This document shows, one piece after another, positions 52,252 through 60,936 of a stretch of DNA of 64,000 nucleotides (the stretch's first letter is position 1; the number at the start of each line of letters is the position of its first letter). The position numbers and the translations under genes are program-made. The DNA is from Clostridium sp. (lineage in GTDB: Bacteria; Bacillota; Clostridia; Clostridiales; Clostridiaceae). The notes beneath the pieces were generated by a model. The model saw only the letters and a program-made list of their open reading frames with translations. It did no database searches and was not told the DNA's origin. Where the stretch lies: positions 1-64,000 of the forward strand of contig NZ_JAJFUC010000064.1 in the NCBI RefSeq assembly GCF_021372645.1, given 5' to 3'.

Positions 52252-53470
52252 AAATATATATAAATATGTAGATAATAAGTTTTATTTTAAGTTGCTATAT
52301 TTATTCGTGAGTTTGACTACTGTGACTATGTTAAAATATGTACCAGGAATAAGAGTATTAAATTATATAGCATTAGCGTGGGGGATAATTTTAATTTTAT
52401 TGATGGTATTTAAAAATTACAAATATAGAAAAATTTATAGGTTTGATATACCTTTAATATTATTAATTATAGTAACATTTATACTTAATGTTACAGTATA
52501 TAGAAATGTTGAAAATATAAAAGTTTGGTTAATTAATTTGATTTTATTTGTGACTATATTTACAGTTGATATTTTTAGAAATAAAAAAAATATAATTAAA
52601 GAAATGAATATAATAACATATTTTTATGCTATTTTTATGTTTATTGCTTCTAGTATTTCATTAATAATGAAAATTTTTAACATAAAAATAGAACTTGGAG
52701 ATGTGATATTTGAACTTGGTGGTATTCATGGTGGCATATTTGAAAATAAAAACGCTATTTCAATAGCAACAGCAATTGCAATGGTTATGTGTATATATCT
52801 TAGCTCAATTGCCAAAATGAATAAAGAAAAGATTTTTTGGATATTTAATATACTTTTGCAATTAACAACAATGATAAATTCAAACGGCAGAAGTGCACTC
52901 TTAATAGTAATAGCAGTAGTATATTTATTTACTTTTGCTTATTATAAAAATAAATATCTGCGAGGAGCACTAATAATTTTATCAGTAATCGCCATATTTG
53001 GAGTAAGTTTTTTAGTGAGTGAAGAAACAGTTAGAATATTTACAAGTGGTAGAAGTAGTCTTTGGACTTCAGGAATTATGGCTATAGAAAAACATCCTTT
53101 GATTGGAGTTGGATATAATAATTTTACAGATGCAGTTAGGAGTGCTAGGGATACTACTGATTTACCAGGCCTTGATTATGGCGGAGTCCACAATATATAT
53201 TTACAGATTACTATAATAAATGGAATTGTTTCATTAGCACTTTTACTATTATTTTTAATTTTATTTTTAATATTTATAATAAAGCACTTAGATAAGTTAA
53301 AGAAAAAAGATAAACTTCAAATGACAACATTAACGTCTATGTTAGTTGGAATTCTTGCGGTAAATCTATTTGAAAGTAATTTAGTATATATAATTAGTTT
53401 TATATCTATTATATTCTGGATATATGCAGGATATTTAGTATCAATTTTAGATAATAGAAATGTTGAATAG
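52235..53470 (+). CDS. O-antigen ligase/polymerase-like membrane protein (Wzy family)
   Basis: A 411-residue protein with about eleven membrane helices and the Wzy_C (RfaL-like) region: NSNGRSALLIVIAVVY, then a large outside loop with SGRSSLWTSGIMAIEKHPLIGVGYNNF and a conserved His in YGGVHNIYLQ. Such proteins polymerise lipid-linked oligosaccharides or ligate them to an acceptor. The start overlaps the previous gene. With the preceding four genes it makes a compact surface-polysaccharide module, though without a visible initiating phosphosugar transferase inside the window. Confidence 0.85.
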   Translation: MKEIIKNIYKYVDNKFYFKLLYLFVSLTTVTMLKYVPGIRVLNYIALAWGIILILLMVFKNYKYRKIYRFDIPLILLIIVTFILNVTVYRNVENIKVWLINLILFVTIFTVDIFRNKKNIIKEMNIITYFYAIFMFIASSISLIMKIFNIKIELGDVIFELGGIHGGIFENKNAISIATAIAMVMCIYLSSIAKMNKEKIFWIFNILLQLTTMINSNGRSALLIVIAVVYLFTFAYYKNKYLRGALIILSVIAIFGVSFLVSEETVRIFTSGRSSLWTSGIMAIEKHPLIGVGYNNFTDAVRSARDTTDLPGLDYGGVHNIYLQITIINGIVSLALLLLFLILFLIFIIKHLDKLKKKDKLQMTTLTSMLVGILAVNLFESNLVYIISFISIIFWIYAGYLVSILDNRNVE

Positions 53471-53571
53471 AATTTATTGAATATTACAACATTAATGATT
53501 ATAAAGAGAAAGGGAGTGAATATTTAGTGGGATTGTGTAGTTGACATGCAATCTCTTACTAAAGATAATTT

Positions 53572-54219
53572 ATGAAATTTTGTGATGAAAGTATTAAACA
53601 GTTTTTAGAGGAATTAGGGTCAGATTTATCAGCACCAGGTGGTGGAAGTGTAGCTGGACTTATTGCTGCACTATCTGGAGCGTTAAATTCTATGGTTTAT
53701 TCTTTGACAGTAGGTAAAAAAAATTATATAAACCTACAGGACAGCGAAAAAGAGATTATTGATAAATTTCAAAAAGAAGCTAAAGAATTTACTTTAAGAA
53801 GCTTAGAGCTTATGGAAGAAGATAGAGAAAATTTTCTAAAACTAATGGATTCTTATAAATTACCGAAGGATACTGAAGAAGATAAGGAAAAAAGAACATT
53901 AACTATAAAAGAAAATACAATAAAATCTATGGAAGCACCGTTAATTTTAGCAAGAGTAAGCTTAGAATTTTATGAGAATCTAAAGATTATGGCTAAGTAT
54001 GGGAATAAAATGTTGTTATCAGATTTAGCGATTTCTGCAATTTTACTACATTCTGCTATAGAAAGTTCTATAGTAAATGTTAAAGTGAATTTAAATGGAC
54101 TTAGAAGTGAAGAATTTTTTAAGAATATTGATAATGAATTACATGAAATTATGCAAAAATCAATTAAAGAAAAGAATTCTATAACTGAAGATGTAAACTG
54201 TGTAATTTATTCCAATTAA
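53572..54219 (+). CDS. Cyclodeaminase/cyclohydrolase family protein (FTCD C-domain-like)
   Basis: A 215-residue all-helical protein of the formimidoyltetrahydrofolate cyclodeaminase family. The hallmark LSAPGGGSVAGLIAALSGAL lies at about 19-38, and a second conserved stretch, KYGNKMLLSDLAISAILLHSA, near 142-162 matches the folate-binding helices. In purine- and histidine-fermenting clostridia the stand-alone domain (FchA) acts as methenyltetrahydrofolate cyclohydrolase or cyclodeaminase. No folD, fhs or hut genes adjoin. The region before the ATG has no good ribosome site; AAAGGGAGTG lies about 60 bases upstream. This is unusual for the window, and the start may be wrong. Confidence 0.85.
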   Translation: MKFCDESIKQFLEELGSDLSAPGGGSVAGLIAALSGALNSMVYSLTVGKKNYINLQDSEKEIIDKFQKEAKEFTLRSLELMEEDRENFLKLMDSYKLPKDTEEDKEKRTLTIKENTIKSMEAPLILARVSLEFYENLKIMAKYGNKMLLSDLAISAILLHSAIESSIVNVKVNLNGLRSEEFFKNIDNELHEIMQKSIKEKNSITEDVNCVIYSN

Positions 54220-54273
54220 TATTGTTAACTTACGATTACAGTTTTAGATATGGTAAATAAGTACAATAATATA

Positions 54274-54318
54274 AAAGAGATACTTAGTGATGATTTTAGT
54301 TAAACTAAGTATCTCTTT
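54274..54318. terminator. Bidirectional terminator
   Basis: A perfect 15-bp stem (54274-54288 with 54304-54318; the arm begins aaagagatac) between the cyclodeaminase-like gene and the convergent small gene. Confidence 0.9.
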
Positions 54319-54323
54319 AAATT

Positions 54324-54464
54324 TTAGTCTATTGGTTTTCCTTCAAAATTTGTATATTTAGGTTTAGTTTTATGGTTTCCACCAAGATTGTCTTGTTTAT
54401 CGTGTAGATTTTGTCTTCTTGCTCCTTTTTGTATCGGGTTAATTGCTCCATCTTTATTTGGCAT
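54324..54464 (-). CDS. Small basic hypothetical protein, 46 residues
   Basis: A short gene on the minus strand with a strong ribosome site, GGGAGGTG, 7 bases before an ATG at 54464, and a stop at 54324 next to a bidirectional terminator. The product begins MPNKDGAINPIQKGARRQNL and ends KYTNFEGKPID; it is polar, His/Lys/Asn-rich and has no hydrophobic core, so it is probably disordered, as with small spore proteins. I do not assign a family. The excellent ribosome site, own terminator and sensible composition argue that it is real. Confidence 0.7.
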   Translation of the reverse strand: MPNKDGAINPIQKGARRQNLHDKQDNLGGNHKTKPKYTNFEGKPID

Positions 54465-54708
54465 ATTATACACCTCCCTTTTATGTGCCTTATTAAGTAT
54501 TTTGTGCTTATATAAAATTTTGATACATTTTATTTTTTTTGAATATGCCTAAATTTAAATATGGATATTAAATAAATATATACAGGTATTGAAAAATATT
54601 ATTATATCTAAAAATTCCTCTGCAAAAGTAAGTAGTGAAGTGAATGAGTTCCTTAAAACCAAATAGGTCTAAAAATATAATGTCTTCAAGTAATTAGTAC
54701 ATAAAAAG
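54465..54708. other. Gap before the PdaA terminator
   Basis: About 240 bases, which should include the promoter of the small minus-strand gene. A gtagtgaagtgaatgagttcc phrase near 54630 resembles words in the elements at 20.1 and 45.95 kb. Nothing else is recognised. Confidence 0.35.
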
Positions 54709-54741
54709 AATGCCTCAAAATAATTTTTATTTTGAGGCATT
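54709..54741 (-). terminator. Terminator of the pdaA gene
   Basis: A perfect 14-bp stem (aatgcctcaaaata at 54709-54722 with 54728-54741). Read on the minus strand it is followed by ttctttttatg. It lies directly after the deacetylase stop. Confidence 0.85.
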
Positions 54742-54746
54742 ATCTT

Positions 54747-55634
54747 TTATTCAGCAGGTAAATCATTTAATGATTTAAATTCATATCCTTCTTCTTGGAG
54801 AGTTTTAAGAACTGTTGCAAGTATTTTTGTATTTGTACTTGAAACTGCATGTAAAAGCATTATGGAACCAGGATGAGCTCCCTTATCTATTTTTTGTATA
54901 GCATAATCTTCAGCTGGTTGATTATTAACTAACCAATCTTTATATGCAAAACTCCAGAATATAGTTTTATATCCTAAATCTTTAGTCATTTTTAAAGACT
55001 CTTTAGAATATTTGCCCATTGGAGGTCTAAAGAATTTAGGCATATCTTTCCCTATAAGTTCTTTGTAGGCATCTTCTACGCCTTTAAATTCTGCTTCAAA
55101 TTTTTCTTTGTCATGTATTTGTGCCATAGATGGATGATTTACACTATGGTTACCAACTATATGTCCCTCATCAACCATTCGTTTAACTAGATCAGGCTCT
55201 TTACTAATGTAAGGTTTAACAACAAAGAAAGCAGCAGGTACTTTATATTCTTTTAATATATCTAGAATTTCTCCGGTATGACCATTTTCATATCCTTCAT
55301 CAAAAGTAAGATATATAATTTTGCTGGAAGTATCACCTAAGTAATAAGCAGAGTTTTCTTTAAGAAAATCAACAGATTCTCTTGGTGCTTCAGAGATTTG
55401 ATCTTTTCCTTTACCAACATAGTACCAGTTAAGTTCATCTTCATCACTAAAAGAGAAAAAAATATCTCTTATATTATCAATATCTGAAATGTCTCCAAAG
55501 ATTCCATCTTCTTGAAAACATTCATTAGCATCGATATCTTCATTATTTGCAGCATTTACATATTTTGGCGGAGAAATTATAATTAAATTTAGAGCTAAAG
55601 AAAGAGCAATAGTAGTTTTTGTAAACTTTTTCAT
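54747..55634 (-). CDS. pdaA: Polysaccharide deacetylase, delta-lactam-forming PdaA type
   Basis: A CE4 deacetylase of about 295 residues with a signal peptide (KTTIALSLALNLIIISPP). The catalytic block is IIYLTFDEGYENG, where DEGYENG is characteristic of PdaA rather than chitin deacetylases. The metal-binding HSVNHPSM and FFRPPMGKY motifs follow, and a late MLLHAVS gives the last His. PdaA removes acetyl groups from muramic acid to form the muramic delta-lactam of spore cortex, the mark recognised by germination lytic enzymes. The frame opens at a TTG at 55649, but the ATG at 55634, with GAAGGTG 6 bases upstream, is the better start. Confidence 0.9.
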   Translation of the reverse strand: MKKFTKTTIALSLALNLIIISPPKYVNAANNEDIDANECFQEDGIFGDISDIDNIRDIFFSFSDEDELNWYYVGKGKDQISEAPRESVDFLKENSAYYLGDTSSKIIYLTFDEGYENGHTGEILDILKEYKVPAAFFVVKPYISKEPDLVKRMVDEGHIVGNHSVNHPSMAQIHDKEKFEAEFKGVEDAYKELIGKDMPKFFRPPMGKYSKESLKMTKDLGYKTIFWSFAYKDWLVNNQPAEDYAIQKIDKGAHPGSIMLLHAVSSTNTKILATVLKTLQEEGYEFKSLNDLPAE

Positions 55635-55871
55635 TTTTTTCACCTTCAATCTTTAAAATGGTTATATTGAATATCTTAAGGTTTTATCATTCATAGTATT
55701 TGAAATTTACTAGGGAATAACCATGGTAAATTATATATATGATTGAACTTAAAGGAAGTTTTGGCACATACCTTACAGACGTTATGAAGTTACAGTTGAA
55801 ATAAAAAAGGTTCTAGAGTATAATTTTTAAAGGCATATTAAAAGTTAGAAGTTAGAAAGGAATGTACATAG

Positions 55872-56969
55872 ATGAAATTAGGTATGGTAGGTTTACCGAA
55901 TGTAGGTAAGAGCACATTGTTTAATGCGATAACAAAGGCTGGAGCGGAATCAGCTAATTATCCATTCTGTACAATTGAACCAAATGTTGGAGTCGTAAGT
56001 GTTCCAGATAAAAGATTAGATGTTTTAGAAAAAATGTATAATACAAAGAAAAAAGTATATACAGCCATAGAGTTTTATGATATAGCAGGATTAGTTAAGG
56101 GAGCTTCAAAGGGTGAAGGATTAGGAAATAAATTCTTATCACATATTAGAGAAGTTGAAGCAATAGTTCATGTTGTTAGATGTTTTGATGATGGAAATGT
56201 TGTTCATGTTGAAGGTTCTGTTGATCCTATAAGAGATATAGAAACTATAAATTTAGAATTAATATTTTCTGATTTAGAAGTTTTAGAAAGAAGAATGGAA
56301 AAATCAATAAAACTTGTAAGATCTGGTGATAAGACTGCGAAGTTTGAATATGGAATTATGGAAAAAATTAAGGAACAATTAGAAGCAAATAAGCCTGTTA
56401 GAACTTTAGAAGTTACAGAAGAAGAAAATGCTTTTATAAAAAGCTTATTCTTAATTACTTCAAAGCAAGTTTTATATGCTTGTAATATTTCTGAAGATGA
56501 TGTTATGGAAGGCAACTTTGATAATGATTATGTTAAAAAAGTTAAAGACTATGCAGCAGAAGAAAATTCAGAAGTTATGGTTATAAGTGCTAAGATTGAG
56601 GAAGAATTATCAGGACTTGAAGATGATGAAAAAACTGAAATGTTACAAGAATATGGACTAGATGAATCAGGCTTAGACAAATTAGTTGAAACTAGTTATA
56701 AATTACTTGGACTTATGAGCTATTTAACAGCCGGAGTTCAAGAAGTTAGAGCCTGGACAATAAAAAGAGGAACTAAGGCACCAGCAGCAGCAGGTAAGAT
56801 TCACTCTGATATTGAAAGAGGATTTATTAGAGCAGAAGTAGTTGGATATAATGATTTAGTTGAATGTGGTTCAGAGACAACAGCTAAAGAAAAAGGAAAA
56901 TTTAGACTTGAAGGAAAGGACTACATAATGGAAGATGGAGATGTAGTTAATTTTAGATTTAATGTTTAA
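55872..56969 (+). CDS. ychF: Ribosome-binding GTPase/ATPase YchF
   Basis: A 365-residue Obg-related NTPase. It has G1 GLPNVGKST at 7-15, the conserved [10 protein letters not shown] switch I region, G3 [17 protein letters not shown], a helical coiled insertion (about 120-190) and a C-terminal TGS domain (about 280-362). The fourth motif is degenerate, as usual for YchF, which prefers ATP. It binds ribosomes and influences translation and stress responses. GAAAGGAATG precedes the start. It is monocistronic. Confidence 0.96.
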   Translation: MKLGMVGLPNVGKSTLFNAITKAGAESANYPFCTIEPNVGVVSVPDKRLDVLEKMYNTKKKVYTAIEFYDIAGLVKGASKGEGLGNKFLSHIREVEAIVHVVRCFDDGNVVHVEGSVDPIRDIETINLELIFSDLEVLERRMEKSIKLVRSGDKTAKFEYGIMEKIKEQLEANKPVRTLEVTEEENAFIKSLFLITSKQVLYACNISEDDVMEGNFDNDYVKKVKDYAAEENSEVMVISAKIEEELSGLEDDEKTEMLQEYGLDESGLDKLVETSYKLLGLMSYLTAGVQEVRAWTIKRGTKAPAAAGKIHSDIERGFIRAEVVGYNDLVECGSETTAKEKGKFRLEGKDYIMEDGDVVNFRFNV

Positions 56970-56982
56970 GGTATGTTCCACC

Positions 56983-57029
56983 AAATAACAAGTTAATATA
57001 CATAGCATCTTTGACTTGTTATTTTATTT
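56983..57029 (+). repeat. Hairpin after ychF, related to the 20-kb element
   Basis: aaataacaagt (56983-56993) pairs with acttgttattt (57014-57024). The right arm and following bases (57013-57029) are identical over 17 bases to 20217-20233 in the 20-kb element. It probably also acts as the ychF terminator. Confidence 0.6.
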
Positions 57030-57078
57030 TATGTACTTAAAGCATATGTATAAATTATATAGATGAAAAATGTGGCTT

Positions 57079-57115
57079 AAAAGAGTGAGATTAAAAACCC
57101 TGCTCTTTTTTTTAT
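57079..57115 (+). terminator. Second terminator-like hairpin after ychF
   Basis: aaaagag (57079-57085) pairs with ctctttt (57103-57109), followed by further T residues. Confidence 0.55.
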
Positions 57116-57191
57116 GTGCCTAATATATTGTTACAATTTAATGAATATTATGCAAAATGTAGATTTTTATATCAAAGTTTGTTAAAATAAA

Positions 57192-57398
57192 ATGCATGTA
57201 TTAAAATTAAATGAAATTTTTCAAACAGTTTATGAGACTAGAAATAAAATTATAGATACTAAAAAAGAAGAAATAGACACATTTGAAGATAAAGATATAA
57301 TAACTGATAATTATAATAGAGCTAAAATTTTATCGGATTCAGACAACAAAAGAAATGGCACAACATTAACAATACTAGATCTTAAATTATTTTATTAA
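57192..57398 (+). CDS. Questionable 68-residue hypothetical ORF
   Basis: A 68-codon frame beginning MHVLKLNEIFQTVYETRN, charged and hydrophilic, with no ribosome site (the bases before the ATG are gttaaaataaa), no recognisable domain and no operon partner. It could be a relic of a larger protein. I list it only because its amino acid composition resembles real local proteins; it may not be translated. Confidence 0.25.
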   Translation: MHVLKLNEIFQTVYETRNKIIDTKKEEIDTFEDKDIITDNYNRAKILSDSDNKRNGTTLTILDLKLFY

Positions 57399-57580
57399 AA
57401 TTAAGGAGAGTTTGATAGATTGTAGTCATGATAGCTGTGTATAGTTTACTAAATAACATAACCAATAATATAAAAGTAAACTATAAATAAGTGTGTTCGA
57501 TTTAATGTAAATTAAAAAGTAATATAAATTATAACGCTACTATATATATAGTTATACTATATATTCGGTGGGGGAATAAA

Positions 57581-58558
57581 ATGTATCCAATTAAATTTGA
57601 GAACATATATTATGAAAGAATATGGGGAGGTAAAGATTTAGAAAAATTTAGAGATAATGTTCCAGATGGTGTTATAGGTGAGAGTTGGGATATTGCTTGT
57701 CATAAAAATGGTATAGGTAAAGTTAAAAATGGCAAATTAAAGGGAAAAACTTTTTATGAAATAATAAAGCTTTATGGAGAAAAACTTTTAGGAACTAAGA
57801 TAGACACAAAGGAATTTCCGCTTTTAATTAAATTAATAACTGCACAAGGCAAACTTTCAGTTCAAGTTCATCCAAATGATGAATACGCAAACAGAGTTGA
57901 GAAAGATTCTGGTAAAACAGAAGCTTGGTATGTAGTAGATGCAAAAGAGAACGCTTCATTAATTGTTGGAACAAAAAATTGTGATAAAGAGAGGTTTAAA
58001 GAAGCAATTAATGAAGGAAATTTAGATAAGTATTTAAATAAAATTTTTGTGAAAAAAGGTGATTTTTTCTATATACTAAGTGGATTAGTTCACTCTATAT
58101 GTGAAGGTGTGTTAATTGCAGAGATTCAACAAAATAGTGATACTACATATAGAGTTTATGATTATAATAGAGAAAGAGAAATACATGTTGAAAAGGCATT
58201 AGATGTAATAGATTTTTCTCTTGAAGGAAAGAATTCAAATGGTATATTAATACAAAAAGATGGATATGATAAAACATATCTTTGTTTAGGAGAATATTTT
58301 ACAATACAAAAATATAAAATTAATATATCTGCAAAGGAAAAAAGTGAAGCAGAAAGATTTTATTTATTTACATGTGTTGAAGGTAATGGTGCAATAAAAT
58401 ACAGTGGCGGAGAAGAAAAAATACTTATGGGAGATAGTATTTTTATTCCAGCAACTCTTGGAGATTATGAATTAATAGGGAATTTTACGTTACTAAAAAG
58501 CTATGTGCCTAATTTAAAAAGTGAAGAAAAAGATATACTTAGCATAATAGAAAAATAA
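57581..58558 (+). CDS. manA: Mannose-6-phosphate isomerase, class I
   Basis: A 325-residue cupin-type isomerase that converts fructose 6-phosphate and mannose 6-phosphate. Zinc ligands are in SVQVHPNDEY (about 90-98) and KTEAWYVV (about 110-117); the later GLVHSICEGVLIAEIQQNSD (about 170-189) carries another ligand His and the substrate loop, followed by TTYRVYDYNR. It gives access to mannose as carbon source and to GDP-mannose precursors for surface glycans. GGGGG lies 7 bases before the ATG. It has no obvious operon partner. Confidence 0.93.
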   Translation: MYPIKFENIYYERIWGGKDLEKFRDNVPDGVIGESWDIACHKNGIGKVKNGKLKGKTFYEIIKLYGEKLLGTKIDTKEFPLLIKLITAQGKLSVQVHPNDEYANRVEKDSGKTEAWYVVDAKENASLIVGTKNCDKERFKEAINEGNLDKYLNKIFVKKGDFFYILSGLVHSICEGVLIAEIQQNSDTTYRVYDYNREREIHVEKALDVIDFSLEGKNSNGILIQKDGYDKTYLCLGEYFTIQKYKINISAKEKSEAERFYLFTCVEGNGAIKYSGGEEKILMGDSIFIPATLGDYELIGNFTLLKSYVPNLKSEEKDILSIIEK

Positions 58559-58674
58559 TAATAATATAATTAAAGGAGAAACTAAAAAAAATTTGCTCCT
58601 TAATTGTTTAAATAAATTTTTGTGTAATTAAAAAAGCACTAAATAAAATAAATAAGAGGGAGAATGACATTTAA

Positions 58675-59529
58675 ATGGGATTAGATATTTTATTTATAAT
58701 TAAGGCTATTATTGTAGCTATAGTTGAGGGGCTTACAGAATTTATTCCTGTTTCTTCTACAGGACATATGATACTAGTAGGAAGTATTATTAACTTTCAA
58801 GGTGACTTTTCTAAAATGTTTGAAGTCGTAATTCAATTAGGTGCAATACTTGCAGTTATAGTTTTATATTGGAAAAAGGTAAAGGATAGTGTAATTGAAT
58901 TTTTTACTTATATATTTACAAAAGGTAAAGAAGGGAAAATAGGATTTAACTTTGGTATAAATGTTTTAGTGGGATGCATTCCAATGGGGATCATAGGAGT
59001 ACTATTTTATAAACAAATAAAAAGTTTATTTATGCCTCAAGTTGTTGTTGCGGGATTTATAATTGGAGGTATTTTACTTATAGTAATAGAAAACAAATTT
59101 AGAAAGAATAAGAATCATTCTACAAAGAGCTTAGATAATATAACTCCACTACAAGCATTAAAAGTAGGAACATTCCAAGTGCTTTCTGTATGGCCTGGAA
59201 TGTCAAGAAGTGCTTCAACTATTATGGGCGGTTGGATTGCTGGACTTTCGACACCAATAGCTGCTGAATTTTCCTTTTTCTTAGCTATTCCAGCTATGGT
59301 AGCAGCATCGGCAAAAGATCTTTTGGAGTTTGATTGCTCAGGAATGGATTTAACATTGTGGATTGCATTAATAGTTGGATTTATTGTAGCATTTGTAGTA
59401 TCAATAGTTGTTATGGATAAATTTGTTTCATATTTAAAGAAAAGACCTATGCGAGTATTTGCAGTATATAGAATAGGTGCTGGTATAGTATTTGAAATAC
59501 TAATGTTCTTTGGATTTTTAAAAATTTAG
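58675..59529 (+). CDS. uppP: Undecaprenyl-diphosphatase
   Basis: A 284-residue membrane phosphatase of the BacA/UppP family with about eight helices. It recycles undecaprenyl pyrophosphate released by wall and glycan polymerases and can confer bacitracin resistance. The two active-site segments are EGLTEFIPVSSTGHMIL (about 18-34) and WPGMSRSASTIMGG (about 173-186). AGAGGGA lies about 12 bases before the ATG. A hairpin with arms made of aaaggag and ctccttt lies upstream near 58573. It is monocistronic. Confidence 0.95.
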   Translation: MGLDILFIIKAIIVAIVEGLTEFIPVSSTGHMILVGSIINFQGDFSKMFEVVIQLGAILAVIVLYWKKVKDSVIEFFTYIFTKGKEGKIGFNFGINVLVGCIPMGIIGVLFYKQIKSLFMPQVVVAGFIIGGILLIVIENKFRKNKNHSTKSLDNITPLQALKVGTFQVLSVWPGMSRSASTIMGGWIAGLSTPIAAEFSFFLAIPAMVAASAKDLLEFDCSGMDLTLWIALIVGFIVAFVVSIVVMDKFVSYLKKRPMRVFAVYRIGAGIVFEILMFFGFLKI

Positions 59530-59551
59530 ATTATAAAAAAGGTTATTTGAA

Positions 59552-59601
59552 AATTAATGAACAATACACAATTAATTATGTATTGTTCATTAATTTGATT
59601 T
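59552..59601 (+). terminator. Long hairpin after uppP
   Basis: The phrase taatgaacaatacaca is followed, after attaatt, by its near-perfect complement (about 18 bp in all, 59552-59601), then gatttatt. Probably a terminator formed from a repeat-like element; the heptamer-like words acaatac/gtattgt resemble the arrays at 47.2 and 63.45 kb. Confidence 0.65.
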
Positions 59602-59746
59602 ATTATTTAAAGAATGAATATCTTATAAATTAATACTTTTCAGAAATCAAAGGTTATGCTATTATAAAGCAAATAGTCAGAAAATAATGACAATTTAATT
59701 TAAAGTATAATTTCGAAAGGGAATTATGGTATAGGAGGATTTAAAA

Positions 59747-60844
59747 ATGGCCAAAGATATTAAAAAGATAGCTTTATTAACTGGAGGCGGAGATTGCCCA
59801 GGATTAAATGCAGTTATAAGAGCTGTAACAAAGTCAGCAATATTAAATTATAGATATGAAGTTATTGGATATAAATTTGGATATAGAGGACTATATAATA
59901 ATGATTTCATTAAATTAGATTTACTAACTGTATCAGGTCTTTTATCAAGAGGTGGAACAATACTTTATAGTTCAAATAAAGATAATTTATTTGATTATTC
60001 AGTAGAGGAAGATGGAAAAATTGTTAAAAAAGATGTATCAGATGTAGCAGTTGAAAATTTAAAAAAAGAAGGCGTAGACGTTTTAATAGTAATTGGAGGA
60101 GATGGAACATTAACTTCTGCTAGAGATTTTTCAAGAAAAGGAGTTAATGTTATAGGAGTTCCAAAGACTATAGATAATGATTTAGGTTCAACAGATATAA
60201 CCTTTGGTTTTAATACATCACTAGAGATTGCGACAGAAGCCTTAGATAGATTGCATACAACTGCAGAATCTCATCATAGAATTATGATTCTTGAAGTTAT
60301 GGGAAGAAATGCAGGTTTTATAGCTTTAGAATCAGGAATAGCTGGTTCAGCTAGTGTTATTTTGTTACCAGAAATTCCATATGATATAAATAAAATTGTT
60401 CAAAAAATTGAAGAAAGAAAAAAGAATGGAAAGTTATTCACTATTATTGTTGTATCAGAAGGTGCAAAGCCTAAAGATGGTGAAGTTGTTGTAGCTAAAA
60501 TAGTAGCTGATAGTCCAGATCCAATTAGACTGGGAGGAATTGGAAATAAATTAGCTATTGATTTAGAAAATTTAGTTAAGGAGAGAGAAGTTAGATGTAC
60601 AGTGCTTGGGCACATTCAAAGAGGCGGAACCACATGTACATTTGATAGAATATTATCAACAAGATATGGAGTTGCTGCTGTAGAACTTATCAATGAAGGC
60701 AATTTTGGTAGTATGGTATGTTTAAAGGGAAATGAAGTTACTTATGATAGTTTAGAAAATGTTATTGGAAACAATAAACAAGTAGATCCAAATGGAGAAT
60801 TAGTAACCATGGCAAAGAAAATAGGTATATCATTTGCTGATTAA
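59747..60844 (+). CDS. 6-phosphofructokinase, mixed-signature (G/K) type
   Basis: A 365-residue phosphofructokinase. It has TGGGDCPGLNAVIR (12-25), GGDGTLTS (117-124) and PKTIDND (139-145). In this family the residue after GGD separates ATP users (Gly) from PPi users (Asp), and the residue before TIDND is Gly in classic bacterial ATP enzymes and Lys in PPi enzymes. Here they are Gly120 and Lys140. This G/K pair is known from the group of ATP-PFKs found in actinomycetes and protists, so ATP use is likely, probably without the allosteric control of the classic enzyme. GGAGG lies 8 bases before the ATG. It is monocistronic; pyk does not follow. Confidence 0.92.
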   Translation: MAKDIKKIALLTGGGDCPGLNAVIRAVTKSAILNYRYEVIGYKFGYRGLYNNDFIKLDLLTVSGLLSRGGTILYSSNKDNLFDYSVEEDGKIVKKDVSDVAVENLKKEGVDVLIVIGGDGTLTSARDFSRKGVNVIGVPKTIDNDLGSTDITFGFNTSLEIATEALDRLHTTAESHHRIMILEVMGRNAGFIALESGIAGSASVILLPEIPYDINKIVQKIEERKKNGKLFTIIVVSEGAKPKDGEVVVAKIVADSPDPIRLGGIGNKLAIDLENLVKEREVRCTVLGHIQRGGTTCTFDRILSTRYGVAAVELINEGNFGSMVCLKGNEVTYDSLENVIGNNKQVDPNGELVTMAKKIGISFAD

Positions 60845-60936
60845 TTAGCTAAGAAGAGTGCTGATTCATAAATTATGTTTTAGCACTTATAAGATACCTA
60901 ATAACATTAAGAGTATTTTAGAAAGTGGTGGGTATT

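Noticed and set aside
57192-57398. 68-codon ORF as a confident gene
   Set aside because: Lacks a ribosome site, domain and partner; kept only as a low-confidence entry.
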